DNA of 64,000 nt, taken from Pedobacter aquatilis. GTDB taxonomy: Bacteria > Bacteroidota > Bacteroidia > Sphingobacteriales > Sphingobacteriaceae. The stretch lies in contig NZ_JAUFPW010000004.1 of the NCBI RefSeq assembly GCF_030409415.1, positions 37,019 through 101,018 on the forward strand. Direction: 5' to 3'. Under the pieces are notes generated by a model that did not search any database, was not told the origin of the DNA, and saw only the letters and a program-made list of their open reading frames with translations. Shown piece after piece: positions 54,857 to 63,765 of the stretch (position 1 is its first letter; the number at the start of each line of letters is the position of its first letter). The translations under genes were made by a program, and so were the position numbers.

Positions 54857-54916
54857 ACCCGATAGCGCCAAGTAGCCCGAAGCGAGGAACGAGCAAGGCT
54901 ACAGGCAATAGCGGGT
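54857..54916. repeat. CCCGAT...GCGGG hairpin element, copy 2
   Basis: CCCGATAGCGCCAAGTAGCC and GGCTACAGGCAATAGCGGG form a long imperfect stem, homologous to 23249-23304 but with a different apical loop. Confidence 0.65.
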
Positions 54917-55081
54917 ACATAGCCCGCCATAAAAACAGAAATGCTCATTTTCAAAAAAAATGCTAATCTGTCAGTCAGCAATTCCTTTTTTTAGGTAGGT
55001 ATCTGCAAAAATTCTAAAGTAGAAGTTTTGGATTTATCGTTTTAGTCGAGCCTAAGTAATGTTTCTCCGTTCTACTCCAAA

Positions 55082-55210
55082 CCGGCATAACAAATTTTTG
55101 GGGATGCATTGTCCATCCAAAGGCAGAAACTTTGAAACAAAAATTTTAAGCCGGCACTTTTGTTTCTTTTGGTGTCAAAAGAAAAAAGCCCGTCTGGCGA
55201 AGACAAAAGA
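55082..55210 (-). repeat. Family B element, copy B (inverted)
   Basis: Read on the minus strand: GCCAGACGGGC, TTTTGACACCAAAAG, AAACAAAAGTGCCGGCTTAA, AATTTTTG, then AAAAATTTGTTATGCCGG. The block order matches 7951-8122. Confidence 0.7.
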
Positions 55211-55276
55211 AAATCGTAATTAGACGATATTTAATTTACAAACACTTCTGCATACATTTTTTCTATCTTTATCTAT

Positions 55277-56911
55277 ATGAAATCATTTCTATACGCATTA
55301 TTGGCAACTGCGCTTTTAATATCCTGCCAAAAAAAGGAACAAGCCGATTTAGTTATTTTTAACGCCAAGGTTTACACAGTAAATTCAAAATTTGATACTG
55401 CACAAGCCTTCGCTATAAAAGACGGAAAAATACTAGCTGTTGGTAATAACGATGAGATAAAAAAACAATTTGAAGGAAAAGATAATGTAGATGCATTGGG
55501 CAAAATCATCTATCCAGGTTTTATCGATGCACATGCACACTTTTTCGGTTACGGACAAAACCTTCAAACTGCTGATTTACGTGAAACAAAATCGTGGGAG
55601 GAAGTGCTACAGCGTTTAGTTGCTTTCGCTAAAACACACCCTGATGGTTGGTTAATTGGCAACGGCTGGGACCAAAACGATTGGACAAACAAAGCCTTTC
55701 CAACCAACGAAAAATTAACACAACTTTTTCCAAATCGCCCGGTTTTGCTAAGTAGAATTGATGGCCACGCCGCAATTGTAAACCAAAAAGCCTTTGATGA
55801 TGCAGGCATAAAAAGTGAGCAAAAATTAGTCGGTGGTGATATGCTTACACAAAATGGAAAGCTTACCGGTGTTTTAATTGATAATGCTGTTGGTTTGGTT
55901 GAAAATAAAATTCCTTCGCCCGATGCCAAGCTTGCAGAAAAGATTTTTACCGATGCACAAACCAATTGTTTTGCGGCGGGTTTAACCACTATTGATGATT
56001 GTGGTTTGCCTTTTCAAGCGGTAGATTTTATAGAAAAATTGCAAAAGGAAGATAAGTTGAAGATGCGGTTATACGTTATGTTATCTGATGCCCCTGCAAA
56101 TTACGATTACCTTTTTAAACGTGGGGCAATCAAAACGGATAGGTTAAATGTTCGCTCATTTAAGGTTTATGCCGATGGCGCTTTAGGTTCTCGCGGTGCA
56201 AGTTTGTTAAAGCCTTATACCGATATGCCAAACAAATCGGGTTTTTTGCTAAGTAATCCAAAACATTTTGAAGAAGTTGCCGACAAAATTGCAGCTCATA
56301 ATTTTCAAATGTGTACACATGCTATCGGCGATTCTGCAAATCGGGTTATCCTTAAAATTTACAATAATGTTTTAAAGGGTAAAAATGATAAACGTTGGCG
56401 TATTGAACATGCGCAAGTAGTTAATGCTAAGGATTTTGACTTGTTTGGAAGTGCTAGTGTTGTGCCTTCGGTTCAGCCAACGCATGCAACATCTGATATG
56501 TATTGGGCCGGTGATAGGTTAGGAAGTGAACGGATAAAAGGAGCTTACGCCTACAAACAACTGCTCAACCAAAACGGATGGATTCCTTTAGGTACTGATT
56601 TTCCGGTAGAAAACATTAATCCATTATTAACGTTTTATGCAGCAACGGTGAGGGAAGATGCAAAAGGTTATCCGAAAGGTGGTTTTCAAAGCGAAAATGC
56701 CTTAACACCAGAAGAAGCTTTACGTGGCATGACCATTTGGGCTGCTAAAGCAAATTTTGAAGAGCATGAAAAAGGAAGTATCGAAAAAGGCAAATTTGCA
56801 GATTTTGTAATCTTAGATAATGATATATTAAAATCATCACCAGAAAACATTTTAAAAACCAAAGTATTAAAAACTTACCTCAACGGAGAAAAAGTATATG
56901 AAGCGAAGTAA
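55277..56911 (+). CDS. Amidohydrolase-superfamily lipoprotein (YtcJ-like)
   Basis: This is a 544-residue metal hydrolase with lipobox LISC (Cys17). DADA-type motifs of the amidohydrolase superfamily are present: YPGFIDAHAHFFGYG (about 77-91, metal-binding HxH), WLIGNGWDQNDW (about 125-136), FKVYADGALGSRGASLL, THAIGDSANR, and RIEHAQVV, ending with the GSIEKGKFADFVILD beta-sandwich. This is the YtcJ/LAF3-like exoenzyme group with varied amide or imide substrates. Its 3' end overlaps the next gene by 14 bases, so the two are co-expressed. Confidence 0.92.
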   Translation: MKSFLYALLATALLISCQKKEQADLVIFNAKVYTVNSKFDTAQAFAIKDGKILAVGNNDEIKKQFEGKDNVDALGKIIYPGFIDAHAHFFGYGQNLQTADLRETKSWEEVLQRLVAFAKTHPDGWLIGNGWDQNDWTNKAFPTNEKLTQLFPNRPVLLSRIDGHAAIVNQKAFDDAGIKSEQKLVGGDMLTQNGKLTGVLIDNAVGLVENKIPSPDAKLAEKIFTDAQTNCFAAGLTTIDDCGLPFQAVDFIEKLQKEDKLKMRLYVMLSDAPANYDYLFKRGAIKTDRLNVRSFKVYADGALGSRGASLLKPYTDMPNKSGFLLSNPKHFEEVADKIAAHNFQMCTHAIGDSANRVILKIYNNVLKGKNDKRWRIEHAQVVNAKDFDLFGSASVVPSVQPTHATSDMYWAGDRLGSERIKGAYAYKQLLNQNGWIPLGTDFPVENINPLLTFYAATVREDAKGYPKGGFQSENALTPEEALRGMTIWAAKANFEEHEKGSIEKGKFADFVILDNDILKSSPENILKTKVLKTYLNGEKVYEAK

Positions 56912-58715
56912 ATTATTCATTCTTGCAGCAGCAACAGCATTTAATGTATTATGTTTGGCAGCTTGTGCGCAAGAACATGTTCAAAATGAAAAAAAGCTGT
57001 TAATTGCAAATTCAATAAGTAAAACAACAGTTCTATTGAATAATCAGGCTAATATTATTCCACTGAAGGCACTTGATAAAAAAAATATTGCCTCTGTTAG
57101 TTTAGGTTTCAGCTACAGCAATGTTTTCGATAGTTTGGCAAATAAATACGATAAAATTACCTCATTTTCTGCCGATGTTTATAAAGATAGCATCAACTTA
57201 AATGATTTGGAAGATGAATTAAAATATTTCAATACGGTATTGGTTTCTGTTGACGATCGAAATATTACGCAAGTCAAATACATTAATTTCATCAATAGTA
57301 TTAGTAAAACCAAATCTGTCATAATCTCTCTTTTTGGTAACGGAATGGGTTTAAAATCCTTGGATAATTTAAATAATCCGATTATTTGGACAGCTCAAAA
57401 TTCTGCTGATGCTGCGGCAATCGTGCCACAATATATTTTCGGTGGCATAGGAGCAACTAACAAACTCACTTCTAGTTTTTCAATAAAATATACTTTTGGA
57501 GTTGGCTTTAGTACAACAGCAAACCGTTTAAAATATACTGTGCCCGAAGATGCAGGTGTAAATTCAAATAGTTTAAAAGAGATTGATGCCATTGCAGCAG
57601 AAGCCATCAGTCAGAAAGCTGCTCCAGGTATGGTCGTTTTGGTTGCAAAAGATGGTAAAGTAATTTTTAACAAAGCTTACGGAACACACACTTACGATTC
57701 TAACATACCTGATAAGATTACCGATATTTTCGATTTGGCTTCAGTTACAAAAGTTACCGCCACAACGCCATCTGTAATGCGTTTATTCGAAGAAAATAAG
57801 TTGAAATTGGATACAAATATTGGTGCATACATTCCAAAGGCACGAACAACACCAATGAATAATATCAAACTTCGTGAAGTAATGCTTCACCAAGCTGGTT
57901 TTATTCCATATATTCCATTTCATAATTTTGTAAAAGAAGGCGATTACAGTCGCGATTCTTCAGCCGCTTATCCAACAAAAGTTGCCGATAATTACTACAT
58001 CAAAAAGGGCTTTTTCAAAGATTTTATGTGGCCAAAAATGCTAAACTCGCCAATTAAAACCCGTGGACAATATGTGTATAGCGACATCAGCATGTATGTA
58101 ATGAAGGATATTGTGGAGCATATTAGTGAAGAACCTTTAAATCAGTACGCCTACGAAAATTTCTACAAACCCTTGGGTATGCAAACGGCAGGCTTTCTAC
58201 CTAGAAATCGTTTCAGTGCCGACCAGATTATTCCAACCGAAGATGATAAATATTTCAGAAAAACCTTGCTGGTAGGTTATGTACACGATCAGGGCGCAGC
58301 CTTAGCTGGTGGAATTTCGGGTCATGCCGGTTTATTCTCCAGCGCAAACGATTTGGCCATAATCTATCAAATGCTTTTAAATAAGGGAACGTACGGCGGA
58401 ACTGAATATTTCAAACCAAGTACCGTAGAAATGTTTACTTCAAAACAATCGCCCGTAAGTCGACGTGGTTTAGGTTTCGACCGCTGGGATCCGGATACAA
58501 CCAAACATTATCCTTCTGATTTGGCTTCGCCACAAACTTATGGGCATACAGGCTACACTGGAACTTGTGTTTGGGTAGATCCATCGCGTGGATTGGTTTA
58601 TGTTTTTCTTTCGAATAGAGTAAACCCAACAGTTTCAGAAAAGCTTGGCAACCTAAAAATTCGTGGTAGAATTCAGGATGTAATTAATAAGGCTATCGAC
58701 GAGTCAAGGAAGTAA
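56898..58715 (+). CDS. Serine hydrolase (beta-lactamase-like) with GH3-C-like N-terminal region
   Basis: This 605-residue lipoprotein has lipobox LAAC (Cys23). Residues about 36-200 (SISKTTVLLNNQANIIPL..., then alternating strands) resemble the C-terminal domain of family 3 glycoside hydrolases; the catalytic GH3 barrel is missing. The C-terminal 380 residues are a class C beta-lactamase/penicillin-binding fold with SVTK (Ser282, Lys285), YSD at 394-396 and GHTGYTG (about 549-555). Fusions of a full GH3 with this hydrolase occur in Bacteroidota, so this may be a shortened form acting on peptidoglycan or an ester; function is inferred. Confidence 0.85.
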   Translation: MKRSKLFILAAATAFNVLCLAACAQEHVQNEKKLLIANSISKTTVLLNNQANIIPLKALDKKNIASVSLGFSYSNVFDSLANKYDKITSFSADVYKDSINLNDLEDELKYFNTVLVSVDDRNITQVKYINFINSISKTKSVIISLFGNGMGLKSLDNLNNPIIWTAQNSADAAAIVPQYIFGGIGATNKLTSSFSIKYTFGVGFSTTANRLKYTVPEDAGVNSNSLKEIDAIAAEAISQKAAPGMVVLVAKDGKVIFNKAYGTHTYDSNIPDKITDIFDLASVTKVTATTPSVMRLFEENKLKLDTNIGAYIPKARTTPMNNIKLREVMLHQAGFIPYIPFHNFVKEGDYSRDSSAAYPTKVADNYYIKKGFFKDFMWPKMLNSPIKTRGQYVYSDISMYVMKDIVEHISEEPLNQYAYENFYKPLGMQTAGFLPRNRFSADQIIPTEDDKYFRKTLLVGYVHDQGAALAGGISGHAGLFSSANDLAIIYQMLLNKGTYGGTEYFKPSTVEMFTSKQSPVSRRGLGFDRWDPDTTKHYPSDLASPQTYGHTGYTGTCVWVDPSRGLVYVFLSNRVNPTVSEKLGNLKIRGRIQDVINKAIDESRK

Positions 58716-58921
58716 AAGTTAACACTCAAAGTAGGCAAAACCTATTCACAAGGCTATCCCAACTAAGACATAAGCGTAGTAATACTTCTGGTAATCCAAA
58801 GTAAATCCGCATTTTTATAGTAAAACGCGGACTTACTGCGGACTCTATGCGGAGTAAGTGTTTTGAAGATACCTTTTTAAAGTAATGGAAAATATAAGTA
58901 ATGATGGGAGAGTTTTGCGCT

Positions 58922-58945
58922 ATGGTTCGTGTCTCCACGAACCAT
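58922..58945. repeat. Perfect 10-bp hairpin
   Basis: ATGGTTCGTG-TCTC-CACGAACCAT. It has no T tract on either strand and lies between convergent genes. It could end transcription by another route or belong to a repeat family. Confidence 0.65.
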
Positions 58946-58958
58946 TTATGCATTAATT

Positions 58959-59561
58959 TTACTCATCATCTAATAATGTAATACAGCCCTGCTCCAGTTG
59001 CTTAATTCTGGTGTCGAAACTTTTTATTGCTTCGGTATTTTTTAGTGTTTGATACAAATAAGTTATCATGCCTTTTGTAATGTCATCAGGATCGCAAGCA
59101 TAAGATTTTTCCAGATAGGAAGCGGTTTTATTTGCGAGAGGCTTGTACTCAGCAGATAGTTTCCCATGAAGAGCGGTATCATTTGCATCAGCTGCCTGAT
59201 TCATTTTGGCAACCAATTCTTTGCAAGTTTTAAAATATTCGTTGCCCAACGCTAAATATGGAACATAGTAACCTGGTGTTAGTTTAATGCTTTCCTCATA
59301 ATACGGAATTGCTTTGCTCATCATATTAGTTTCTTCTAAAAGCCTGGCAACATGATACGTAACATTGGCAATTTGTTTAGGCTTTAATTCCGATTTCCGA
59401 TTTAACAAACTCAAACCAATGGCAATTGCCTTAGGTTTTTCATCTGGTGTCATTCTTATGGTTGTGTAATCGTCATATAAATCAACAATGTTTTTATTTT
59501 GAGAAAATGCTGAACTTATGCTAATAAATAACAGAAAGCACAATAGGTGAGTTTTTTTCAT
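58959..59561 (-). CDS. Exported TPR-like protein, unknown function
   Basis: This 200-residue protein has a signal peptide (KKTHLLCFLLFISISSAFSQ) and helical repeats of TPR type, clearest at SKAIPYYEESIKLTPGYYVPYLALGNEYF (in part, about 82-110) and ASYLEKSYACDPDD. It is probably periplasmic. It is the last of three same-strand genes for small exported or membrane proteins, spacing 28 bases. No specific partner is recognised. Confidence 0.75.
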   Translation of the reverse strand: MKKTHLLCFLLFISISSAFSQNKNIVDLYDDYTTIRMTPDEKPKAIAIGLSLLNRKSELKPKQIANVTYHVARLLEETNMMSKAIPYYEESIKLTPGYYVPYLALGNEYFKTCKELVAKMNQAADANDTALHGKLSAEYKPLANKTASYLEKSYACDPDDITKGMITYLYQTLKNTEAIKSFDTRIKQLEQGCITLLDDE

Positions 59562-59589
59562 ATGATAAGGTTGGTGTTACTTATAAATT

Positions 59590-60003
59590 TTATTTTCGTT
59601 CAGCATATTTTGAATTTAGCACTAAAACTAACCAAATTAATATATATGGTATGCAAAGAAAAATAAATATTGATAAACAAAAAACGCTCAGTATCAAAAA
59701 TGTAATAGGAATATAAATAACGCCTAATTTATTGTATTTGTCTGTTAATACTAAAAAAGGGCAGATGTAGAGCATAATATTAGTAACTAAAGTAGCGATG
59801 GTAATAAATGAAACCCACGAAGAATTAATTTCATGAAAAATTGCGAATTGTTCTTTGTAAAAATCACGTAGTAAGCCATTCACATAAACCCAACCCTTTT
59901 CGCCACCATTTAATGGTATACCAATATAGGTTGAGGCAATCAGGAAGATCAATAGAATAATCTGAATGCTGCGGTAATAGGAAAATGATATTATTGATTT
60001 CAT
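59590..60003 (-). CDS. Small multi-pass membrane protein, unknown function
   Basis: This 137-residue protein has a short basic start and four hydrophobic segments (about 13-27, 57-77, 81-100 and 104-130). I recognise no family. It lies between the TPR-like protein and a second exported protein on the same strand. Confidence 0.65.
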   Translation of the reverse strand: MKSIISFSYYRSIQIILLIFLIASTYIGIPLNGGEKGWVYVNGLLRDFYKEQFAIFHEINSSWVSFITIATLVTNIMLYICPFLVLTDKYNKLGVIYIPITFLILSVFCLSIFIFLCIPYILIWLVLVLNSKYAERK

Positions 60004-60073
60004 TTGCCAATTAGTAGCGTGCTTATAAATTGCTGGATTTCTTGCTTGATGTTTGAATCTTTAATCCTTTTTA

Positions 60074-60736
60074 TTATTTCCAAAGCCCATTCTCACGTTG
60101 TTTCTTCAAAATATCAATAATCCGATTGTTGAAATATTGAGGTTCATTTTCTAGAACTTCTTTAAGGAATGGCTTTTTATCTTTTAAAGAATTAAGGTAT
60201 TTATTAACGTCACTACTTTTCTTAGAATTGCTGCATAAAGACCATTTTGCTGAGCCGCCTGTCAAAAATAAGTTTACATCAACTCGGTTTTCCATGTTCG
60301 GTATTTGAGAGATAATATTGTCAAGATATTTTGTATTACCAGTTGCAAAAAACGAAGACCAATTCATATCATTTAACACTGGAGAAACTTTAGTTTTTGC
60401 ATAAATTGTATCAATATTCGATGATAATAGAGAAACCAATAATTGTTTAATTTCAGGCTTGTCTACTCGATTTATTTTCTTTTTAAAATCGCTTTTTAGT
60501 ACTGTATCATCTTGAAAGGCGGCGCCAAAGAAACCAGTTACAATAGGATACAATCTATTATAATCCATAGAAGTTTTATTTATAAAATCAATCGATTTGT
60601 TAACAATATCAGCATCTTTACTCAAATAATAAGTTTGTAATATTTGCCCAAATCCTCTATCCGCATTTTGTGCGAATGAAGTTTTGGAAAACATCAAAGT
60701 AGTGGCTAAGAGTAAAATACTTGCTATAGTTTTCAT
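60074..60736 (-). CDS. Exported helical protein, unknown function
   Basis: This 220-residue protein has a signal peptide (KTIASILLLATTLMFSKTSFA) and a predicted helical mature part rich in Lys/Asp/Asn with one Cys (CSNSKKSS). No conserved motif is recognised. Spacing to the next downstream gene is 70 bases. It follows the Crp-type regulator gene, which is on the same strand 68 bases upstream. Confidence 0.65.
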   Translation of the reverse strand: MKTIASILLLATTLMFSKTSFAQNADRGFGQILQTYYLSKDADIVNKSIDFINKTSMDYNRLYPIVTGFFGAAFQDDTVLKSDFKKKINRVDKPEIKQLLVSLLSSNIDTIYAKTKVSPVLNDMNWSSFFATGNTKYLDNIISQIPNMENRVDVNLFLTGGSAKWSLCSNSKKSSDVNKYLNSLKDKKPFLKEVLENEPQYFNNRIIDILKKQRENGLWK

Positions 60737-60804
60737 GCTGCTTAAGATTTATTTATCAAATCTATGCATCTCGGAGTTTGTGGCTTTTGACAAAAGTCAA
60801 AAAA

Positions 60805-61401
60805 TCATTTCTGTTTTCTAATTCTGCTCAGGGTTTCCGGAGAGATGCCTAAATATGATGCGATATGGCCTAAAGAAATCCTTTGTAATAACTGGGGATA
60901 GCGGGTGATTAAGTGTTCATAGCGTTCCTTTGCGCTATACATCCTTAAATCATTAGCCTGTATTTCATTGCGCATGTGGTAAAGCTCAGTGAGTTTGCGA
61001 CCAGAAAAATTAAATTCCATATACTTTATATACATTTCATCTAATTTATCTTTCTTGACTGCAATAAGTTTACAATCTTCCAAAGTTTCTATATACTCGA
61101 AACTTGGATTGCCCGTGTAAAAACTATAAACAGATATCAGTAACTCATTTTCAAATAAAAACCAGGTATTGGTCTCTTTACCTTCCTTGTTTAGATAGTA
61201 AATTCTCGCAGCGCCTTTAACAATAAAATAAATTGTATTGCTTCGTTCACCAACGCTTAGAAGTTTAATTTTTTTGTTAACCTCAATAACTTCGCTGTTT
61301 TTAATGATGGTTACTTTTATTTCATTGCTCAGCGGATAAATAGAATTAAATAGGTTAAATAGATTTTTGTAATCTCCATAAGTTGAAATTTCTTCTTGCA
61401 T
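60805..61401 (-). CDS. Crp/Fnr-family transcriptional regulator
   Basis: This 198-residue protein has a cyclic-nucleotide-binding-like beta-roll (about 30-120, including IYFIVKGAARIYYLNKEGKE) and a C-terminal helix-turn-helix (about 174-196, SLGHIASYLGISPETLSRIR). The PRAAR-like phosphate-binding motif of Crp is not evident, so the ligand may not be cAMP; many Bacteroidota paralogues lack it. It heads a leftward set of genes for three unknown envelope proteins and may control them or itself. Confidence 0.88.
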   Translation of the reverse strand: MQEEISTYGDYKNLFNLFNSIYPLSNEIKVTIIKNSEVIEVNKKIKLLSVGERSNTIYFIVKGAARIYYLNKEGKETNTWFLFENELLISVYSFYTGNPSFEYIETLEDCKLIAVKKDKLDEMYIKYMEFNFSGRKLTELYHMRNEIQANDLRMYSAKERYEHLITRYPQLLQRISLGHIASYLGISPETLSRIRKQK

Positions 61402-61510
61402 GTAAATAAGGTTTATGGATTGAAATTAGAACGGAGATGAATGCTCAAATATAATAATACTGAAACAAAAAAAGCACCGAATATATCGATGCTCTTTACT
61501 TTAAACGCTC

Positions 61511-61540
61511 AACTTCGGACTTCGGACTTCCGACTCCTGA
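61511..61540. repeat. ACTTCGGACTTC... mini-repeat
   Basis: AACTTCGGACTTCGGACTTC followed by CGACTCCTGA is a quasi-periodic 8-base string typical of Bacteroidota spacers, directly before the oxygenase stop. Confidence 0.5.
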
Positions 61541-61545
61541 CTATC

Positions 61546-62508
61546 TTACTTCTTCAATCCAATTTCTCTTAATCTTTCATCAAGATATTCTCCGGCAGTC
61601 ATATCGCTGTAGGCTTTTGGGTGTTCTGCATCAATGGTTGATGGCAAGCTGGTTAAATCCATATCGCTACGCGGATGTAAGAAAAACGGTACAGAGAAAC
61701 GTGAAGTTTTCATTAATTCGCGGGGTGGATTAACAACTCTATGTGTTGTAGATTTTAACTTGTTGTTGGTTAAACGCTGCAACATATCACCAACATTTAC
61801 TACTATATCTGTGTGGTGTGCTTTGATTGGCAACCACTCATTGCTTCGGGTTAAAACCTCTAAACCGTCGGCACTTGCGCCAATTAATAATGTAATTAAG
61901 TTAATATCTTCATGCGCACCTGCACGAACTGCATCATCAGGTATGGTTTCAGGATTTTCAATCGGGAAATAATGTATTCCTCTCAAAATTGAATTTCCGT
62001 TATGAACGTGTTTATCAAAATAATTGATAGGCAATTCTAAATAAGTTGCAATGGCACGTAATAAGTGCGTTCCGTTTTCTTCCAGTTTTTTATAAATCGA
62101 GCCCGTTACTTTGTTAAATTCTGGTAACTCTTCTAAAACTTCATTATCAGGATATTCGTTTTTAACTGGGTCGCCGTCTGTAACTTCTTGCCCAATTTGC
62201 CAGAATTCTTTCAAATCGGGTGTTTTAGCACCTTTGGCAGTTTCTTTGCCAGCGCTTGTATAACCACGTTGGCCCGCTAATTCAGGCTTTTCATATTTGC
62301 GCTTCGTTTCTAAAGGCAAAGCGAAGGCTGCTTTAATATTTTCGTAAAGTTTATCTATCAATTCCTGACTTAAGCCATGATTAGTAATGGTTACAAAACC
62401 AGAATCGTTAAAAGCTCTTCCAAGCTCATCGGAAAATTTCTTGCGTTCTTCTTCAGTTCCGTTTATATACGAACCTAAATCTAAACATGGGATATAAGGT
62501 GTAGACAT
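61546..62508 (-). CDS. 2-oxoglutarate/Fe(II)-dependent oxygenase, isopenicillin N synthase family
   Basis: This 320-residue non-haem iron oxygenase has a DIOX_N region (about 6-110, NDSGFVTITNHGLSQELID) and the double-stranded beta-helix. The iron triad is His199 and Asp201 in GAHEDIN and His256 in STTHRVVNP, with the 2-oxoglutarate-binding Arg/Ser in SRFSVPFF (about 268-275). The substrate is unknown. It stands alone. Confidence 0.92.
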   Translation of the reverse strand: MSTPYIPCLDLGSYINGTEEERKKFSDELGRAFNDSGFVTITNHGLSQELIDKLYENIKAAFALPLETKRKYEKPELAGQRGYTSAGKETAKGAKTPDLKEFWQIGQEVTDGDPVKNEYPDNEVLEELPEFNKVTGSIYKKLEENGTHLLRAIATYLELPINYFDKHVHNGNSILRGIHYFPIENPETIPDDAVRAGAHEDINLITLLIGASADGLEVLTRSNEWLPIKAHHTDIVVNVGDMLQRLTNNKLKSTTHRVVNPPRELMKTSRFSVPFFLHPRSDMDLTSLPSTIDAEHPKAYSDMTAGEYLDERLREIGLKK

Positions 62509-62647
62509 AATTATATGTTTTAATTGTTAAACGAATTTAAGAAGAATTGTTAATAAGTGTATTTTGTTCAAAATTTAACAAATTAATTTATTGATTAATA
62601 ATGTTTTAAGTTATTAACATCTACATCTAATTCCCCAATAAATTGAT

Positions 62648-62676
62648 TTGTCATGTAAAATCCATTATTATGACAA
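62648..62676. promoter_or_regulatory. Inverted repeat upstream of msrA
   Basis: TTGTCAT and ATGACAA (7-bp arms, 15-base spacer) are possible regulator half-sites about 83 bases before the msrA start. Confidence 0.35.
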
Positions 62677-62758
62677 CAGAAACTTAAAATGTTTTTATTT
62701 CGTAATATAGATTAGTAATTAATGGGAATATTGATTGCTGATAAACACACACACAAAC

Positions 62759-63358
62759 ATGAAAAGGATAATTTTAATTTTATTGGCTGTACTTTGGATT
62801 GGTAATGCAAATGCTCAGGGGAAAAGAAGCGAACAGGCAACGTTTGGTATGGGCTGTTTCTGGTGTACAGAAGCTATTTTTCAAAAGATAAAAGGGGTAA
62901 CTTCTGTTAAGTCGGGTTATGAAGGTGGTAAAATAGCAAACCCTACTTATGAAGAAGTTTGTACAGGCTTAACCGGGCATGCCGAAGTTTTGCAAATTAC
63001 TTATAACCCAATGCAAATTTCTTATACAGAATTATTAGAGATTTTTTGGAAGAGCCATGATCCAACTACCTTAAATCGCCAGGGTGCGGATAGTGGTACA
63101 CAATACCGTTCGGTTATTTTTTACCATAATGCAGAACAAAAAGCATTGGCTGATAAGTATAAGAATGAGTTAAATAAAACCAACGCTTTTGGCAAAAAGG
63201 TTGTTACTGCAATTGAGCCTGCAAAACCTTTTTATGTTGCAGAAAGTTATCATCAGAATTATTATAAAAATAATGGCGACCAGGCGTATTGCAGGTTAGT
63301 TATTTTACCTAAGCTGGAGAAGTTGGAAAAAGTTTTTAAATCGAAGCTGAAAAACTAA
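62759..63358 (+). CDS. msrA: Peptide-methionine (S)-S-oxide reductase with signal peptide
   Basis: This is a 199-residue protein. The ATG at 62759 (MKRIILILLAVLWIGNANAQ) gives a signal peptide; an in-frame TTG at 62735 is less likely. The catalytic motif GMGCFWCTEAIFQKIKGV (about 35-52) contains the nucleophile Cys38. GYEGG and GHAEVLQITYNP are family signatures, and the motif YHQNYY near the C-terminus is present. It repairs oxidised methionine in exported proteins. No msrB gene is adjacent. Confidence 0.94.
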   Translation: MKRIILILLAVLWIGNANAQGKRSEQATFGMGCFWCTEAIFQKIKGVTSVKSGYEGGKIANPTYEEVCTGLTGHAEVLQITYNPMQISYTELLEIFWKSHDPTTLNRQGADSGTQYRSVIFYHNAEQKALADKYKNELNKTNAFGKKVVTAIEPAKPFYVAESYHQNYYKNNGDQAYCRLVILPKLEKLEKVFKSKLKN

Positions 63359-63360
63359 GC

Positions 63361-63440
63361 CATACTCAGCTTGGCTGAGCATCTTAATGCGATAGCGGAC
63401 TTAACTATCGCATTAAGATTAGCTACGCTGAGCAATTGTG
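63361..63440. repeat. CGTCATT-family element, copy 9 with 15-bp perfect stem
   Basis: CATACTCAGCTTGGCTGAGC leads to ATCTTAATGCGATAG (63381-63395), which pairs exactly with CTATCGCATTAAGAT (63405-63419) around nine bases. The terminal CGTCATT is degraded. Confidence 0.75.
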
Positions 63441-63450
63441 ATATATGGTT

Positions 63451-63492
63451 AAAAGATTTCTCTGTTCCGCTGCGCTCCAATCGAAATGACGG
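63451..63492. repeat. CGTCATT-family right half, copy 10
   Basis: AAAGATTTCTCTGTTCCGCT followed by GCGCTCCAATCGAAATGACGG, nearly identical to 63725-63765. Confidence 0.75.
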
Positions 63493-63515
63493 TATAGCTT
63501 TTCACTTCTGGCTCT

Positions 63516-63612
63516 CGTCATACTCAGCTTGACTGAGTATCTTAATGCTTTTAGTATTAAATTAATAATGCTTTTTTATTGCTTTAGGATTCCCGTTTTC
63601 ACGGGAATGACG
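63516..63612. repeat. CGTCATT...AATGACG element, copy 11
   Basis: The left half is CGTCATACTCAGCTTGACTG; the right half is TTTAGGATTCCCGTTTTCAC with GGGAATGACG. It has the same module pair as 46061-46150. Confidence 0.85.
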
Positions 63613-63626
63613 AAAATACTTCTACG

Positions 63627-63680
63627 GGTCATTTCGATTGAAGGGAACACTTCGAAAAGCTCATCGAAGCTAAATCTTTG
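63627..63680. repeat. CGTCATT-family left half, copy 12
   Basis: GGTCATTTCGATTGAAGGGA with TCATCGAAGCTAAATCTTTG. Confidence 0.65.
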
Positions 63681-63724
63681 TACAATTTATTTCTTGCGAG
63701 CTATATTATTGTGATTTATGGTTC

Positions 63725-63765
63725 AAAGATTTCTCTATTCCGCTGCGCTCCAATCGAAATGACGG
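63725..63765. repeat. CGTCATT-family right half, copy 13
   Basis: AAAGATTTCTCTATTCCGCT followed by GCGCTCCAATCGAAATGACGG. Copies 12 and 13 together make one element of the TTCGA type. Confidence 0.75.

Larger units (their letters stand above)
54504..55276. other. Repeat-rich intergenic region
   Basis: These 773 bases lie between divergently oriented mutL and the amidohydrolase gene. They contain a CCCGAT hairpin (54857-54916) and an inverted copy of family B (55082-55210). An open minus-strand frame at 54694-54981 runs through the hairpin element and has no protein-like features. Confidence 0.7.

Noticed and set aside
54694..54981. Minus-strand ORF of 95 aa
   Set aside because: It runs through the CCCGAT hairpin element and its residues reflect repeat sequence, with no domain or conserved start.
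63529..63714. Plus-strand ORF of 61 aa near the window end
   Set aside because: It is composed of two repeat elements; the resulting peptide is a translation of CGTCATT-family DNA.
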